A DNA stretch of 64,000 bases from Brugia malayi (taxonomy: Eukaryota; Nematoda; Chromadorea; Rhabditida; Onchocercidae), in the NCBI RefSeq assembly GCF_000002995.4, contig NW_025062477.1, forward strand, positions 13,746,696 through 13,810,695. The letters run 5' to 3'. Positions 13,001-28,114 of the stretch are shown in pieces. Positions within the stretch are counted from its first letter, which is position 1; every line of letters begins with the position of its first letter. A program made the translations under genes and the position numbers. Below the pieces are notes generated by a model, which searched no databases, was not told where the DNA came from, and saw only the letters and a list, made by a program, of their open reading frames with translations.

Positions 13001-16000
13001 AAAAACTAATAAGAAAAAAAAAACTTTCCATTGCTGACGGAAAAAATACTGTCATATAATCAGATGCAGAATAAAATTAATCAACACGACAATATAGTCT
13101 TATTTCATGAGACAACAATTTGAAACATGATGAAACTTTTGAAAAGAGAAATGAAACGATAATATTACCCTAATAATTTCTGTAATAGCTGCTGCTAATG
13201 TACAAACTTCAGGTTTTACAATCTTCACTGATGATCCGGCACCGGTATCCAGAATTTCGAATGGTACTTCTGGTGTTTCCGATGAACCACATCCAGTCGT
13301 TATCAACTCCAATAAATAATCAGCAATCAATGGGAAGAGAGAATGATCATGCGACATTGTATGCCATGCATCAATCATCGATCTAAATGATCAAAATAAA
13401 TGAGTAAAAAGTTTTTGCTGTAAAAAGTTTCGATATATCGTGAAGAAAAAATTAATTCTTAATTTTCTTGTACCTACAATCATTTAGTTCCAATGAATAA
13501 TTACAAGTTACACAATATAAGCAAAAGTATCTTAAGTTTTTTTTTTTTTTTTTAAATCTAAAGCTAGAAGGACTTAACTAACCCGTCTAAATCTAACTAC
13601 CTTTTTCATATAATATACGTTCGGGATCAAAGTTTTGAATACTAACACAGAGTAGGGTAATGGCCTAGCCAGCATAACATCAATACAAGCATAAAGTTGA
13701 TGATGCGCAAATGCTATTAAAGCAGCTAATAAGTCGGTGTATGTTTGAACGCATGCATGTATATCGGGCAATTTATTTAATAATGTTGTGACCAGCGTAT
13801 CAGCCTACAAAAGTAAATTCATCCTTTTACTTCACTTTCAACAATTAGAATTTCGATTTAGTTTCAGAAATTAGTAAAAATTAACCTTAACATCTTCAAA
13901 AGTATATAGAAAATATATTGGATAAAAAATATATAAATAAGTAAAAAAAGAAGTTACCTCAGCTGACAAAGTATCACCTCGATGTGTAAGCATACTGGTA
14001 AGTAATTGAGCAGCTGCTGAACTGACCTGACTTTGGCGATCACTTAGCATGCTAAACAAACCCGACACGTATGTCTGTATTTGGGATTGTGGTAGACGAC
14101 TGTCAGTAATCTGCAAAGATTATTTTAAAATAATTACCAAATAAACAAAAGTCATAAATTATGTAGAATTAAGCCAGGATTGTTGTGTCAAACTATAATG
14201 TAAAACATTTTCAAATTAAATCAGGTGAATTGGAGATTATTTTATATCAATATAAAATGAAAAAAGAATTCAAAAAAATCTACAAATTACTTACATCAGC
14301 CATAACTTTAACAGCTTTCCGTGAAAGCATTCCTTCAAGTTTGCCCTCATCACCAAGATATTCATTGATGAATGCAGTTGGATCAAATAAAGTACCATCG
14401 ACGCTATCTCGGGCAAGACCTAACACATTAACTATAATATTGGAAGATTCTCTATAATTGATAGATAAATTACGTCGTTTTCTAAATTAAAACATGCCAA
14501 AATAACTTTTGAAAAAACCTTTATAAACATGAGCTAATCGAAATGTCCAATAAACAGTGCGCAATGCAGCATGACGAACAGCACATAATGAATCAGCAAT
14601 TCGTGGAACTAATCGAGCTAACAATGATGACATCGGACCAAACTCACTTGCACGCTAAACAATTAAATTACAGGAAATTGAAAAACGATTAAACAGAATA
14701 GGATTAGCACAAGATTTGTGTATCACAGAGCAGTGAATGAAGTAACGCAACATGCAAACTATATCCATCTTTATTACACAGTTATTAATAATGATACTAA
14801 GAGAAATAAAAACCAAATTTTTGTCATTTCCATATATCATAAATGTTTCCATTAAGTGTCTTCAATAGCAAAATAATTGAGCTACTATCTGCAATTGCAT
14901 TTTATAAAATACTTACACCCAGTGCAAAATCTGTAGCATGTTCGAAATAAACCGTAAGTACACGTAATGTAGCATCCACTGCCCGCAAGCGTTCATGACC
15001 AGCGGTAGAAGCATAATATGGTTGGAAAAGCTGTAAAAATACAAAATTACTCAAGTTCTTAAATATTTTTATTTGAAATGATGAAAATACTAAGTGATGA
15101 AAATGGAATTTCGTATTTAATAGAGATCAAAAAATGCTACAATTTTTTAATTCCCCCAAAAGTTTTCGTTTATTTTAATTAGGAATAAGAATTTTAAAGT
15201 ACATATTTATCATTCATTTATCTTTCATCTCATATTTCGTTTGTTGTCACTCCGAAACAAAGTTGCAGCATATTTTCCTCACTATAAGAAGTGATTTTCT
15301 GTTAAGAATCATAAAATTATTCAATTAGATTAGAAAATTCTTTTCTCACTCAACTAGTCAACAATCTAGTTTATAACTACCTAAAACAATAATTTGTTAT
15401 TCTCATTAAGTCGAATTCCTATTATAATGCTCATACGTAAATCATTTGAATAAAAAAAAGCACCATCAAACATACTTTTAACAAATGTGTAACGGTTCCA
15501 ACGACAGCTTTTTTCTTAATTATTTGCTCAACTGCAGCATGGTATTGATTTACTGTAGCCTCCATCATTGTTGAACTTTCATCATCGTCAATCTATAAGC
15601 TAGCTTGTTATGTGCAAGCAATTTTTTATGCCGCAACTTAATGCAGAATTAGATCCAATTAAAAACTTGAAGACAACAGACAAAAATTTTGCAAACAAAA
15701 ATTTACACCCAAGCATTTGACATGAAATAGATTAACAATATTTTGAAATTTTTCTGAAAATAAAATTACTAGAGGAACTAATGAAATTTCTACTAGTAAT
15801 ATCAAGTTTTTCTCAATTTTAATTTAATCCAGTAATTAAGACAGCTTTATTTCTATAATTTGTAAGATACACTTGCATCGCTTAAAAAAAAAAAAAGTTG
15901 TATTTTTAACAAAATATAGGCTTAAGTTTTTAATAAATCCTTAATGTCAAAAAAGCTAACAGTTTTTAAGCCACTTCGTTCACGGCACAAAGGTAACGTA

Positions 16001-19000
16001 TGATTTGTTAATACATAACCAATCTGCCAGATGTCATCATCAGATATAGCTGGTTCCAACGAGCTAGAAAAAATATTATTCTTCATATCCCATTTCAGAA
16101 AGACCTTACGCAATGTTCAGCATTTTTTTATGTTATTCTAATTTTCATTACTGGACATTATACTATTTTTGTTATCAGAATTTAATGAAATACAGCAATG
16201 ATAAGAGCAAAATCATCTCCTGTGAGTAATAACTGCCGCAAATATAAAAAATATACGCTAAAATCATTAATCAGAAAAATTATTAGAAATTATTAAGAAA
16301 AAGAGATTGCAACTAACACCAAAGCAGCAACTGCTTTACCCGCAAGTAACCTTATTGAATTCGATAAAGTTTCTGGTGATTCAGACTCAATGTAGTCCTG
16401 AAATTAAACAATTATTATAAGAAATTATTATTTAACAAAAAAGAAATTTTTGATAAGAACACTTATTGAAATAATTCTAACCGAACAACTATTAAATAGA
16501 AACAGTAATGATAAAAAATTTCAAAGACAAAAAAAGTCGTAAAAGTAAGCCACTAACTTTAATATGATTCAATAGCTCTGTACGACATTCCAAATGATAT
16601 TCGGTTATGAGATGAGTCGAACTCACCGAAACCGCAATCAAATATATCGTTTCCAATAACGCTTCTCGAACAACTACTTCTTGCTAAAAAGTTATCACCT
16701 GCGCATTATTCTACTTTACTAATTCAAATTTTAATCCTTCATTCCTCATTATTTCCCTTTTTTTTTAAAAAATCATACTTTATCTTGATTATCTCTGGTC
16801 AATAAATTTAACATTAATATAAGGTGATAAAATTGAGGGGTTAACTACTCTTATCACAGTTCAGCAAATTACTTCGAAAGAGAACTCAATGTTCGTCAAA
16901 ATGACAAAAGATTTTTTGTACACATTAATTATTAGATCATCAATAGTAACATCCTTATAAAATACTGCTAATCTGGACCTAAGACAGTTCCTGAAGAAAA
17001 TAATTATAAAAAAAAAATCCCTGCCTAATCAAAGTTATATTAGATAAACAAAGTAAAATTCTAACCTTTGGATTTTCCAAATATCGTCGTAAAAATACAA
17101 GTACAGTTTGCTCCAGTCTTTGTGTGACTACATCTGTTGGACAATAATAAACTACGTAACCTAAAAAATTTCAAATATTTTCACACAAAAAGCACACCGT
17201 AACATAATAATTATATCTCGTTTTTTTTTTTTTAACTTTTTCAGAAAAAAAAAGAAAAAAAAGTCACACCGTAGCTAAGCATAATGGTAGCACGTAAATT
17301 AACCATTTCTTGATCACTGTATTGTTTGTACGGCATAGCATCCTGAATTTAAGCAAAATTCAGTACTCCAAATAACAAAAGAGAAAAAGATCAAAAAAAA
17401 AAAAAATAAATAACATTCTAACGTAAAACGTAAAAGATATGCATAACCAATATGAAAAAAACTGCAGCTTTCAAAAGATATTCAAACAAAAAAAAAAAAA
17501 GTGTGGATTTCAACCATTTTTCCAATCAGCACATTATTTATAAAGTATCTGGAAAACCGGTTACCTTAATAAATCCAAATAATCCGGAACTTTTTTTTAA
17601 ATTCTCCCATTTGGCAATATTTTCCAATTCTGTAAGCACCAAATCGGTATGTGTAGTTGCACAGTAACCAATCGCTTGAGCGCAACCTGTGCGTTCAGCT
17701 TGCTGTCCATGCACTGTTGAACGGAATAGCAAAATAAGATGATCAACAACAAAACTGGTATTTGTTGACAATGCCAAAGCACCACCGAGACAACGCATTA
17801 GAAATGCCTAACAACTGATAATGAATTCAAAAATTAATCAAAAAAAATTCAAAAAAAAAAAGTTAAGAGATTCATCATTTACTGATTTATTATATAATTA
17901 CTCATCATTCAAACTATATGTTCAGAAAAATACCCGTAGTACAATGATAGCTACTTTGACCACAAATTATTAAGTCTAAATTAAATTAAATTAATCCAAT
18001 ACAACTTACTCGAATAATCAACAAAGGGTAGTTACCCCTTGATAAAGTAATATTTATGAAAGAAGAGAAGACATATAAATGTAAAGGATGAGAAACCTAA
18101 TATCTTTTAAAGGGTTTTCTAAGCCATATGATTCTAATTAATCGCACAAATATAGAAATAATAACTTTTTCTTCAGGTGCATCACTATATAAATTGAATT
18201 GTTTTCCCATAGCAGCTGCAAATGCACATCGCCATTCACCATCGTTCACATTTCTCACACACAGATCTAATAAATCAAGTATATGTGCATGCCATCGTGC
18301 AATACGTGCAAGACGAAGCTCGCAAACTGCGCTATTACCACCTTCCATTGTACTATTCAGCGGTGGTGATAAACCTAAAATTAACAAAACAAAATTAGAA
18401 AATGAACAGATGGAACAAATATGAATTTAATCATAAATTTTTTAGTTTTGGAAAATATTTCTCAAATCCCTTTTGGATTGATTCTTATTACAAAATGAAA
18501 TTGAAATACACAAAATATCTCACTTTTTAATGTAACAAGCAGTTCACCGCAACGCTTTGGTAAAACATTACGCAATGAATTATGAAACCATGGTGTCAGA
18601 ACACTTAATAATCGTAAAGCTTCTGTTGCTCGTTTTGAAAGTAACAAATTAAGTGGTGCATTATTCGTACACGTTATAAGTCGTGAAAATACTTGAAGAT
18701 TCCCGGCAACATGCGCTGGAAGAATTGTTAGCTACTACAGCAATAATGATTAAAATAATATATACGCAAATAACTGAAATTTTTCCTCATAAATTTCTTA
18801 TTTCTTATCATATCGATTCGGATTTCTCAGTTGCAAAGTATTCCTTCTGTTCTCTTTAATTTTAACACTTGCTTCTTTTTATCGGAAATGAAATATATTA
18901 TTTATTACTTACGGCTATCAAAACCTTTCTCGAAATCCAATTTTTCCTCTGCTTTCATTGTCCGTTCAGCAAGAATCCTAATACACTTAAAGATATCCGT

Positions 19001-20072
19001 CAATGCTATATTATATTCTTGAGCACAAATGAATTCGAATAGATATGGCCAAAGCAACTACAATAAAACATCAGTTTTTTTGATATTAAAAATTGAATTG
19101 TGGAAAAAAATTACATGAAAAAGATAAGATGATTTTTCTAAAATAACTCATCGCATGCAATCACCGTAAATACTACAAGAATGTCGTTGCAAATACAGAA
19201 AAAATCTTATCGATTCATTAAAAATATGAGCAAGTATATAAATTGAAAAATTGCCTTACTTATTATTATTTCAGGTATAAAAATATTCATTGTCCTCATA
19301 GAATGCACACCGCAAAGTATTTGAAATATTATTTAATTGCACTTTAAAATCTATTATCGTTCAGTATTTCCTGATGATACTCTAATCTAATCTAATCTAA
19401 TCCAGTTCAACTAAAATTTAGTCTAATCAACTAACACTATGCGCAGTTGAAGATGTTTTTGCTATTGTTTGCAAAGCTTGTCCACACTGTGCACGCAAAT
19501 GTGCTGCACTATCTGCTGCATCTATTTCTGACGAGAAGAATGCTTTCTTTGCCTGAAAATTTTTAATTATTAATATTAATCCGAAAATTATTGTTTATTA
19601 ATATTAATTACTATTATTTTTATCAAATATCATTTAAGATATTATTTCTATAAATCACTGATACATCTTTTATGATATAATGTGGGAATATCCTAACATA
19701 TTTAGCATCATTTTTTCCTTTTTTTCACAGATAAAACGATTCTTAAGCCTTCATCCTTTTCACTTTCGTATGTTTTGATTCTTATTCTAATGAAGTAATA
19801 CTGCCTGAATAAAATTTAAAACACAAGCACCTGCAGACTGTCAAATTAGTCTATCCACATGTAACTTAAAAACTAAGTTCTGTTAGTTCTGAGAGGAAAA
19901 TATGGGATTTCTTCATCTGGACGATACTTATAGCTTCATTGCAATATTTAAAAAATATAAAGACACCAATTTTTTTTTTATCCTCACATATTTCCCAATT
20001 TTCAGATAATCGTCCAAAAAATCAATCATTTTTTGTGACAGTGATAAAAAAATTTGAAGCTAGAATTATATA

Positions 20073-20110
<38 letters not shown>

Positions 20111-23100
20111 AAAAAGAAAATGAAAACTTTACCGTTTCACCCTCTTGAACGATAAGATTTTTCACCAAGAATATAATTACATTATTACCACCTTCCACAT
20201 CTATATATTCATGATCAGCTAATGCCACACATAATTGGCACATTGCTTTTTTGACTCGAATAGTTAACAGTCCTTCACTACCAGCAAGTAACATTGGTTT
20301 TAAACCAAGAATTACCAATGAACGTTTGTCTTCCACATATGGTCCTTAATCTCATTTCAGTTTTATTTAACAAAATGTAAAAATATTGTGCTGAAATTTC
20401 ATAAATATAATCTATCAAATAAAAATCAATGTTGTGAAACTAATTCTAAAATGAATTTTACTGACTAACTGCTTTAGTTTTGTGTAAAATATCTCTTTCT
20501 ATAGCCAATTAAATAGGTAAATTGTGTCAGTATCAGAAGATGCAATAAATATATCTACGAACCATTCTTTTAGTTTTAGTAGAACAAGTACATATTACAT
20601 GGTTAAAAAATTATTTCATATCTCTAAAGTAATAATTTCCGTACGTAAATGTCCTATCTATAAAAGTAAATAAAAGTAAAAATAATCATTACACAACTAT
20701 AAAACGCAGAAAGGATACTGCTCACAAACAATTCATTTCTTCATCCTTTCACTATACTTAAGAGATCTATTCAGTAATAATTAAGCCATTTGTGGTTTAC
20801 TTTCTCTTAAGTAATTCTCTCTTGTCATTCACTAGAAAAAACATGAAGCGTTGAAATATCTCAAATTATTTTAATTTATGAAATGACCATCGAAAATATC
20901 AATAGGTTAAAGTCATTTAAATAATAATTAAAATTACCAGCTGAATTGAGAAGATGCCTTAGAACATTGATAGCACCCAATTTTGAACTATCTTGTACAT
21001 TTTGCATTTTATGCAATAAATAATACACTATTTTATCGGCAAAACGTGTTGCTGAAATATATAAAACAAATATATGGAAATTGAAAATATCTATAATTAA
21101 GCCAAGCAAAAGATATGCATGCAATCTAAATTTAAAAAAAAAAAAAGATGAAAATTGCTAAGTATTTTTGATAGAAATCTTTATCTTCCTAATATATAAT
21201 TAAATTTTCTTATTTTACATATGCAAATGAAGAATTTATAAGGTTAAATTCTGGAGAAAAAAAACGAAGCGCTAAATAAATATTCCTTAACATTAGGAAT
21301 AAAAATCAAAGAAATGAAAAGGAAATAAGATGCAAAAAAGGAATGAATGTAAAGAGATGAAACTCTTCAAAGGGGGTGACTACTTACAGAATAATAATGG
21401 AATAATCTGGAATAGGAAGCGCCCATTCACAAGCGATTCTAGAAATGAACTATCAGAGTAAGGTTACCATATATGCTGACATGTAACATACTAAATAAAT
21501 AAGAAAAACAAAAATAACAACGAAGGAATTTCACTAAACATATTTAAATGATGAATGCAGGCATATCAAATGAATATGAATTGCATTTTTGTGATAAATC
21601 ATTCGGGATATGATTGTTTACCTTCAAGCTGATTTGTTTCAATTGCTTCAGTGATAACTTTTAGTCAAAATTACTTGAACGCTTAATTAATAAAGCTGTT
21701 GGAAAATTTAAAATGCACATTATAGCGTTATTTATGAAAGAAAAGTCTATTTGATGTTAAATTAAAATTCAAAGCAAAAAGTTAGAAAGCAGGCGAACAA
21801 CTAAAAAAAAGTGTAATGAAACTCTGATATAGTTTAGAAAGTCCATTAGAAGTTCGCCTTCAGATACTATGGGTATGATAAACAATTTCATCGTTACAGA
21901 TTGTGTGACATTCAGTAAATGTGAACAGATGGATAAGACGCTAGTTATCACAAATTTAAAAAAACTGCTCAAAAAAAAAAAAAGATAAGTACTTTAATGT
22001 TGAAAAATTATAATGAGTACTCAATGAAAGGTTATTAAAATTAGAGAAAGCAGAAAATTAGTTGGAATTAAAAAATTAGTTGTAAATAAATTAAAATCAA
22101 ACCATAACAAAATATGATGGCAATAATATTAAAATAAAATTAGACATAACAATTTCTAACCAGCAACATGAAAGCAACGAAATGCTTCGCTTTGATTACG
22201 CATTGAAATGTTTGAAGCGACAGTTTGCTCAGCAACAGAATATACCAACGGGAATAACGCATTCAAAATATCTTCCAAATATGCATCTAACGGACAATTT
22301 TCATCAGCGCATGCCGATTCCAGAAAACGACACAAACCCTGTAGCAAGGTAGGAAGAGATATGTCATAAATGAGGCAAAGCAGGAGGAGACAGTAAGTGA
22401 TATATGAGAATTTTAGCAAAACAAATGGAATTTGACAAATTTGAAAGATATGAGTTACTACATAATCAAGCAAGCGTGTAAGTAAGGAAAAAACAGGTAA
22501 TTCATTATATTACTCAATCAGGTTATAACATTTAATTTACGAAAAAAAAATGTAAATAAATAAAATACCTGTGTTACAAGATGCTGATCAGTATTAATCT
22601 TTCGATGTAGGTTCAGTAATATTGGTATTAGCCTTCTCATTTCATCTACTAAACGTTTTGGCGAAATCATAAGGCATAATTCTCCTATGCAATTAGCAGC
22701 TTCCGCTCGAACCTAAGTTTGAAAGTTTACAGAGTGTAATAAATATTTCTTCGTTAGAAATTGTAAAAATTTTGAAGGACAATACCATTCACAAACATTA
22801 ATTTAATTATTTAATAATCGAACACACCTAGCTATCGAATTATTAAGCATGAAGTACATAAATTATATCCAAAAATTATGCAGACTTTTTTATTTCCAGT
22901 GAAAAAAAATTTATTCCTCGAAAATAAAGCACCTTAACGTCTTTAGCACTTAACCAACTAAATACTGGTTCATAAGCCAGTTCCATTTGATCAACATAAT
23001 TTTTCTGTACAATTTTTGGCTCACCACAAGTTTGACTTCTAGTTGTCTGAAAAATAAGAAAATCAATTGATAAGCAAAGCATAATAAATTATTTAACACG

Positions 23101-25342
23101 TGGGAACATAATATTCCCACTTGATGCAATACTAACATTTATCTTATTGATTTAAAATATCAAAATGGTAATTAAATGGGTCTGAAAATTGAAGATACGG
23201 CAGATGCCTTTCCAAGTTTATATTTCGAAATGGCTGTAGGACTTTACCCGCTCATTTTTAACATAATCACCATTGCAACCGTTAACGTCACATTCAGTTT
23301 TTGTAACAGTTGAAGCAGAAATATATTCACGAACTGATTCACAAAATGATCGCAAAGCATGTGCCCAAGCGTATCGGTAGATATCCGTTTTTATGTGAGG
23401 TAAAACCGAAATCACACGTGATAGAATATCCGTCAGAAATGGCACAAATCCGATTGCTGTAAAAGTTTTTCAAATCCACTACTAACATATGATTTAACTG
23501 ATTAAAGTATTCACTTAAATTTTCTGAAAAGAATGAATGAAAATTAGAAACAAAAGTTTAGATAGACTAATATGAATAATAGCTAAATAAAAATAGAAAA
23601 AAAAAAAAGAATTTTTCATATTTCATGATGCACAAATACCATTATGTTCAGCAACATTTGCTAATGTCAAAATGATGTATCGATGAGGCGAAGAAGTTTG
23701 GCCTGGTGGGAATTTCTGAAGTAATGCCTCCATTACGTGCCCAACGAATTGACTTCGCTTTGCCAGAGTAACCAAAACATTGCAAGCAGCTTGTGGCCAA
23801 TCGTCACTTTCCTGTATAATTGAAATTTGAACAGATTAGCTTATAAAAAACTACGGAATAAAAGATACCGGAAAAGGTATTTGATAAGTGATAGTATAAA
23901 AGATAATTTAACTTGATGAGTTAAAAATAAACCTTACAACACTTTTCAAGATATTACAATGCAGTATCAAGGAGATCTACATACAATTTCAGTATGTAGT
24001 AAAGTAAGCACAAAACTCTCAGAAGCAAGCTAACATTACGAAAACCATGAAACTAAAGCATACAAACAACATGTCTATAAGAAATATTATAAGAAATGAA
24101 TAGCATTACTCTATTATGTAATAAAAGCTCCATACATTATGTAAGATAATTAAAATAATGTTAAACAAAAATTAAGTTATAATTCCACTAATTATGAGAA
24201 TAAATATTCCAAATAATTAACAATAAGTTGTTAGAAAACAATTTCGAAGTATACCTACCTTAGAAAGCGTCATTTCTTGTGTGGCAAGATTTATTATCAG
24301 TAACGCTTGCTGCTCATCTAAATCTTGTGGTGCTTGATTGTGCTCAAGAACTCGATTTACTGTTGATAATACAAAAGCTCGATTCTGTCCCGTGAGCTGG
24401 AAATTACAAAATAGAAAATAAATTCAAGTTTTGGATTTAAGAATGAATTAAAAATCAAAAATTCGAGGGTAGATCAAAATCAGGATAAACAAATATTAAT
24501 TAAAAGCAAATAAGCAGGCAGTGTTTTTTACATTGATTTAAAAACGTTTACTAACGAATGTAACGACTTAACAGAACTTATAAGCATCATAAATTTATCG
24601 AAATATTGAAAGATTTTCAAAAGAAACTAATGGCATGGAAAACTAAGCGAATGTGATAACGTACACAAGTGCACAAGCAATTGTTAAAAAAAAAAAAAAA
24701 ATCGAGAAAGTGAATGAAGTCAAACAAAAATTAAAATAATATTCTGCATACCTTACTATGTTGCATCAAGAAAGTATATGCAGCGGAAAGAAAAATCGTA
24801 GATTGTTCAATTCCAATTTTGCTCAGCGAGTCTGCAACATTTTCCCGAGGTTCTTCTCCACTATTCAGTGTCACCGCACAATCAAACATCGCTATTATTA
24901 AATCTATAAAATATATACAATTAGATTTTCGACTGCTATGCCAAATAAATCGTCAAGTAAATAATAATAAAGAATAAGTACCAAAAAATTAGTCAGTTAT
25001 AAGATATAAGTAACAAACAGTGGTAAAAAAGTGATGAACAAATAATAATGCATACATAATTAAATAAATGAGTGATGAATAAATAACTAATTTAGAAAGA
25101 AATAACAGTAGCAAATAAATAATGCAGGTTAATTAAATGAAATAGAAAATAGTGATAAATGATTATAATTGGCTAGTGGGGATGGAATGAGCAAATAAAC
25201 CATAAGTAAATGAATCATGAAAATTGCAACAAATTTGATCATTTACTTATGGCAAAAATGATAAAATACATAAAATGAACTTAACAAATTTCATTATTAT
25301 AATAAAATATTCAAAAAAATTACCTTCCAAACTTTGAACCAT
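10044..25342 (-). CDS. MROH1: MROH1/HEATR7A-like HEAT-repeat protein
   Basis: Large helical-repeat protein orthologous to maestro heat-like repeat family member 1, described in animals as endolysosome-associated. Thirty-six exons join in phase: 25342-25324, 24903-24752, 24396-24259, 23811-23640, 23456-23248, 23046-22933, 22712-22569, 22338-22161, 21051-20938, 20344-20133, 19552-19436, 19057-18913, 18715-18524, 18374-18166, 17807-17565, 17342-17270, 17160-17066, 16683-16558, 16397-16318, 16063-15961, 15592-15476, 15030-14917, 14654-14519, 14449-14295, 14110-13958, 13804-13647, 13382-13169, 12838-12721, 12601-12423, 12169-12027, 11898-11799, 11724-11602, 11451-11338, 11070-10921, 10678-10541, 10268-10044. 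Product about 1,720 aa, near the human length (about 1,640). Landmarks aligning with human MROH1 from memory: PFLTDILSRVISVLPHIK, NVLRHLLNSAG, VEDKRSLVILGLKPMLL, LLWPYLFEFI, RATEALRLLSVLTPWF, DAPEEKAFLMRCLGGAL, AGHERLRAVDATLRVL, AMAGLDDSGD and MTGYLLGELTPELRS. The start gives MVQSLEDLIIAMF; an acceptor-like TTTCAG lies 41 nt upstream. The last exon end is uncertain: a splice at 10100 into 9971 is an alternative. No coding signal was seen in its long introns. Confidence 0.92.
12946..12998. other. 24-bp intronic hairpin in MROH1
   Basis: Near-perfect inverted repeat in the intron between MROH1 exons at 13169-13382 and 12721-12838. The left arm begins ATGAGACAATT and the right arm ends AATTGTCTCAT; the two arms pair over about 24 bp with one G/G mismatch and one bulged base, around a four-base CGTA loop. 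Confidence 0.75.
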
Positions 25343-25383
25343 TCTAAATCCTTTGCCAAGTATTTCTTTCTGTACAAAAATAT

Positions 25384-28114
25384 CTGAAATAGCAAGGAAA
25401 AATGCTTTCCACTTATTTAAAATTTAATACACAACTGCTAACATACTCTTCAAGCATATGAAAGAGTTAGAATTCATTTTCGAAAATTTGCTATTTTTTT
25501 TTCTTCGAGCTAATTATATTAAGCTAATTTCTTCAAGAAGGTCTTTTTTTAATTTTTTCAATTCTATTATTTCAATAGATATATGATATTAATACGAAGT
25601 TGGTAACATCAGGAAAAAAGAATCTCGAATACTGGATTAAGTGAAAATTATTTTCGCTGTGATTTTTGGTGAATTATAAATGAAAGTTTCAAAAAAAAAA
25701 TCCATTAAAGATTTGATAAATACAGCAGAATAAATCTATCATTTAGCAAAAAGAAATCAATCAATGGAAAAGACTTTCTTATATTCTAATTGTACTAATA
25801 TTCATAATACATTTAATTTGATCAACATAAAAGTTCTCTTTGTTGTATAATCTAATTGTTATTTAAATTATAAATCTCTTTAATTCATACTAAAGCAATA
25901 AATTATTACTCTTTTGTAAAGATTAAATTTCAAAAATTTAATTCAAATTTCTTTCTTTCTTCAAAAAAAAAGGAAAATTCATTTACCTTCAAATCATATT
26001 ACTAATACAAATCATTTTAATTCCTCTATATCTTTGTCAATCTCTCAATCTCTGGCACAACAATAAACTATAGTTATCTCATCACTCCCTCAACCCCTCT
26101 CATAGTTGTGTCTCTAGCAGATATAATCTTTTTTTCTTTTCCATTACATCTCTCAACTATTCTTTCGCCATTTTTTCTCAATCTCTAATATATTTACTGC
26201 ACATCTAACCATCCTCATTAATCCCCCTCTCTCTCTCCAATTTTCACACAATCTCATGTTATCTTACACGTCTAACCGTCACTCTCTTCAACTCCTAACG
26301 ATCTCTAACAGCGCCACACGGAAGAGAAAAAGAGGGAGGAGAAAAACAAAAAAAGCTTATCACTGAGTAATTTTTATCTATCAAATCCATATCAAAAGAA
26401 GCAATCAGAGGAGCATACCATAAACGAGCGAGCAAATCATGAAAATGTTAATCTCAGCATAAAAATTTTTAAATAAAACAAATCATTCAACATTTTATTT
26501 TTCTTTTTATTATATGTTTCACATAGTGTTATATATGTGAGTAATTTATTATCATTAGGAATCATAAATAATTACATACCATAGAGAAAAAAAAAGAATA
26601 AATACACGGTATGCTATATAAATATAAAATTTTAAGAAATCTAATGTACACATTGTTGTATTGTTTACAAAATTATTCATAAATGATTTTAATAAATTCA
26701 TTGATATTATATGAGAAAGTTAAAAAAATTTTTTAATGTATTAAATTTGATTTAGAAAAAGATTACATGCATTATCTAGAAATTATCTTGTAGAATTCAT
26801 TTTCCATTTATAAATCTTTTTGTTCAAAATATACAATAAATTTAATAATGATAAAGCTACTGATAAAATTTTTTGTTTTTTTTTTTTTTTTCAAAGAAAG
26901 AAAGAATTTATAATTCTGATTGTATCAGACGTACATACTGATAACATTAATCAGACATCATGATAACATAAATTAACGTAATTTCTTTTAATTTCAGCTT
27001 TGCATCTTTGTTTATTTATTTGTCTGTTTTAATTCTTTTGATCAAATTAACCTTCAGCAAATTTCTTGAAAATTATTTTAATATATCATAATGTGCTGTG
27101 GTTTGGTTACAGAACTGAAATTAAGAAATAAATAATTATTTTGCAAAAGTCAAACTATTTAGCAATTAAAAATTATCAGTGTTAATTGATTTATCCCATT
27201 TTTTTATAAAAAAAAATTATAGTTTTAAAATTTTTGAAAAAAAAAAAGAAATTTACTTTTCAAATTATTACATCAAAAAATTTTTCAAAATGTCAAAATA
27301 AACTTTACTTTTTCTGCTTACCCTTTTTCATCCATCTTATTATTTATTAAAAGCAACAAAAAAAAAAATACAAAACACAAAATAAAATAAAATAAAATAA
27401 AAAAGAAGAAAGAAAGAACAAAAAATAATAGAAAAAAGACGAAATGATATTTATTGCTGTTAAACGTTGGTTGTCGATTTTCTTATATTCATATTTTCAT
27501 CATTTCATTATAAGTTCTTCCTAAGTCTTTAAATTCCTTAAAATTTTCTATTCAAGAAATCAATTTTATTAAAAAGAAAAGACGAAAAAAAAAAAAGAAA
27601 TTACTGTCATTTGTCACCAAAAAAAAAAAAAATCTAATAATTATGAGCTATTTTAAATAAAATTATTTTAATTTATTTAAATGCAACAAAATAGATAAAA
27701 ATTAAGCAAATTTTTGCATCAATTTACATTTTGTTATATTATATTTTTTTTTATTTTTATTTTTTTTGTTTCAAAAGAGAATTAAAAGAATTGTTAAAAA
27801 ATTCTTACTAAATTTCGAGCTAAATTAGATTAAAATCAAATTGTGAATGAAAAAAAAAAAGAGCAATTGAATGAGAATTTGAATATTTTGGAAAATTTGT
27901 TCTTTTAACATTCTTCATTAGCTTTTTTTAAATAAAAGTTTGGTTTGAAGCAAACTTTTATGATTGACATTTTTTCTTAGTTTTTTTTTTTTTTTTAATT
28001 CTTTCATTTTTTATATGACACACAAATTTTTTTAAAGAAAATGTTATTTTATTAAAATGCCTAACATTATTTGCTAATTGTAGATAGCATATTGATCAAC
28101 AATTTGTTTCATAA
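25384..28114. other. intergenic region upstream of MROH1
   Basis: No coding potential seen. Contains a strand-asymmetric block (about 26040-26310) that is C/T-rich on the plus strand and therefore GA-rich in the MROH1 direction, ending in a short GC-richer patch near 26308-26340. The rest, 26350-28110, is AT-rich with A and T homopolymers. Confidence 0.6.
26040..26340 (-). promoter_or_regulatory. possible MROH1 promoter: polypyrimidine/polypurine block
   Basis: About 300 bases rich in CTCTC, CCCTC and TCTCAATCTC on the plus strand, so GAGA-rich on the gene's strand, 0.7-1.0 kb before the MROH1 start codon. Its composition differs sharply from the surrounding A/T DNA. Promoter function is inference from position and composition only. 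Confidence 0.3.
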
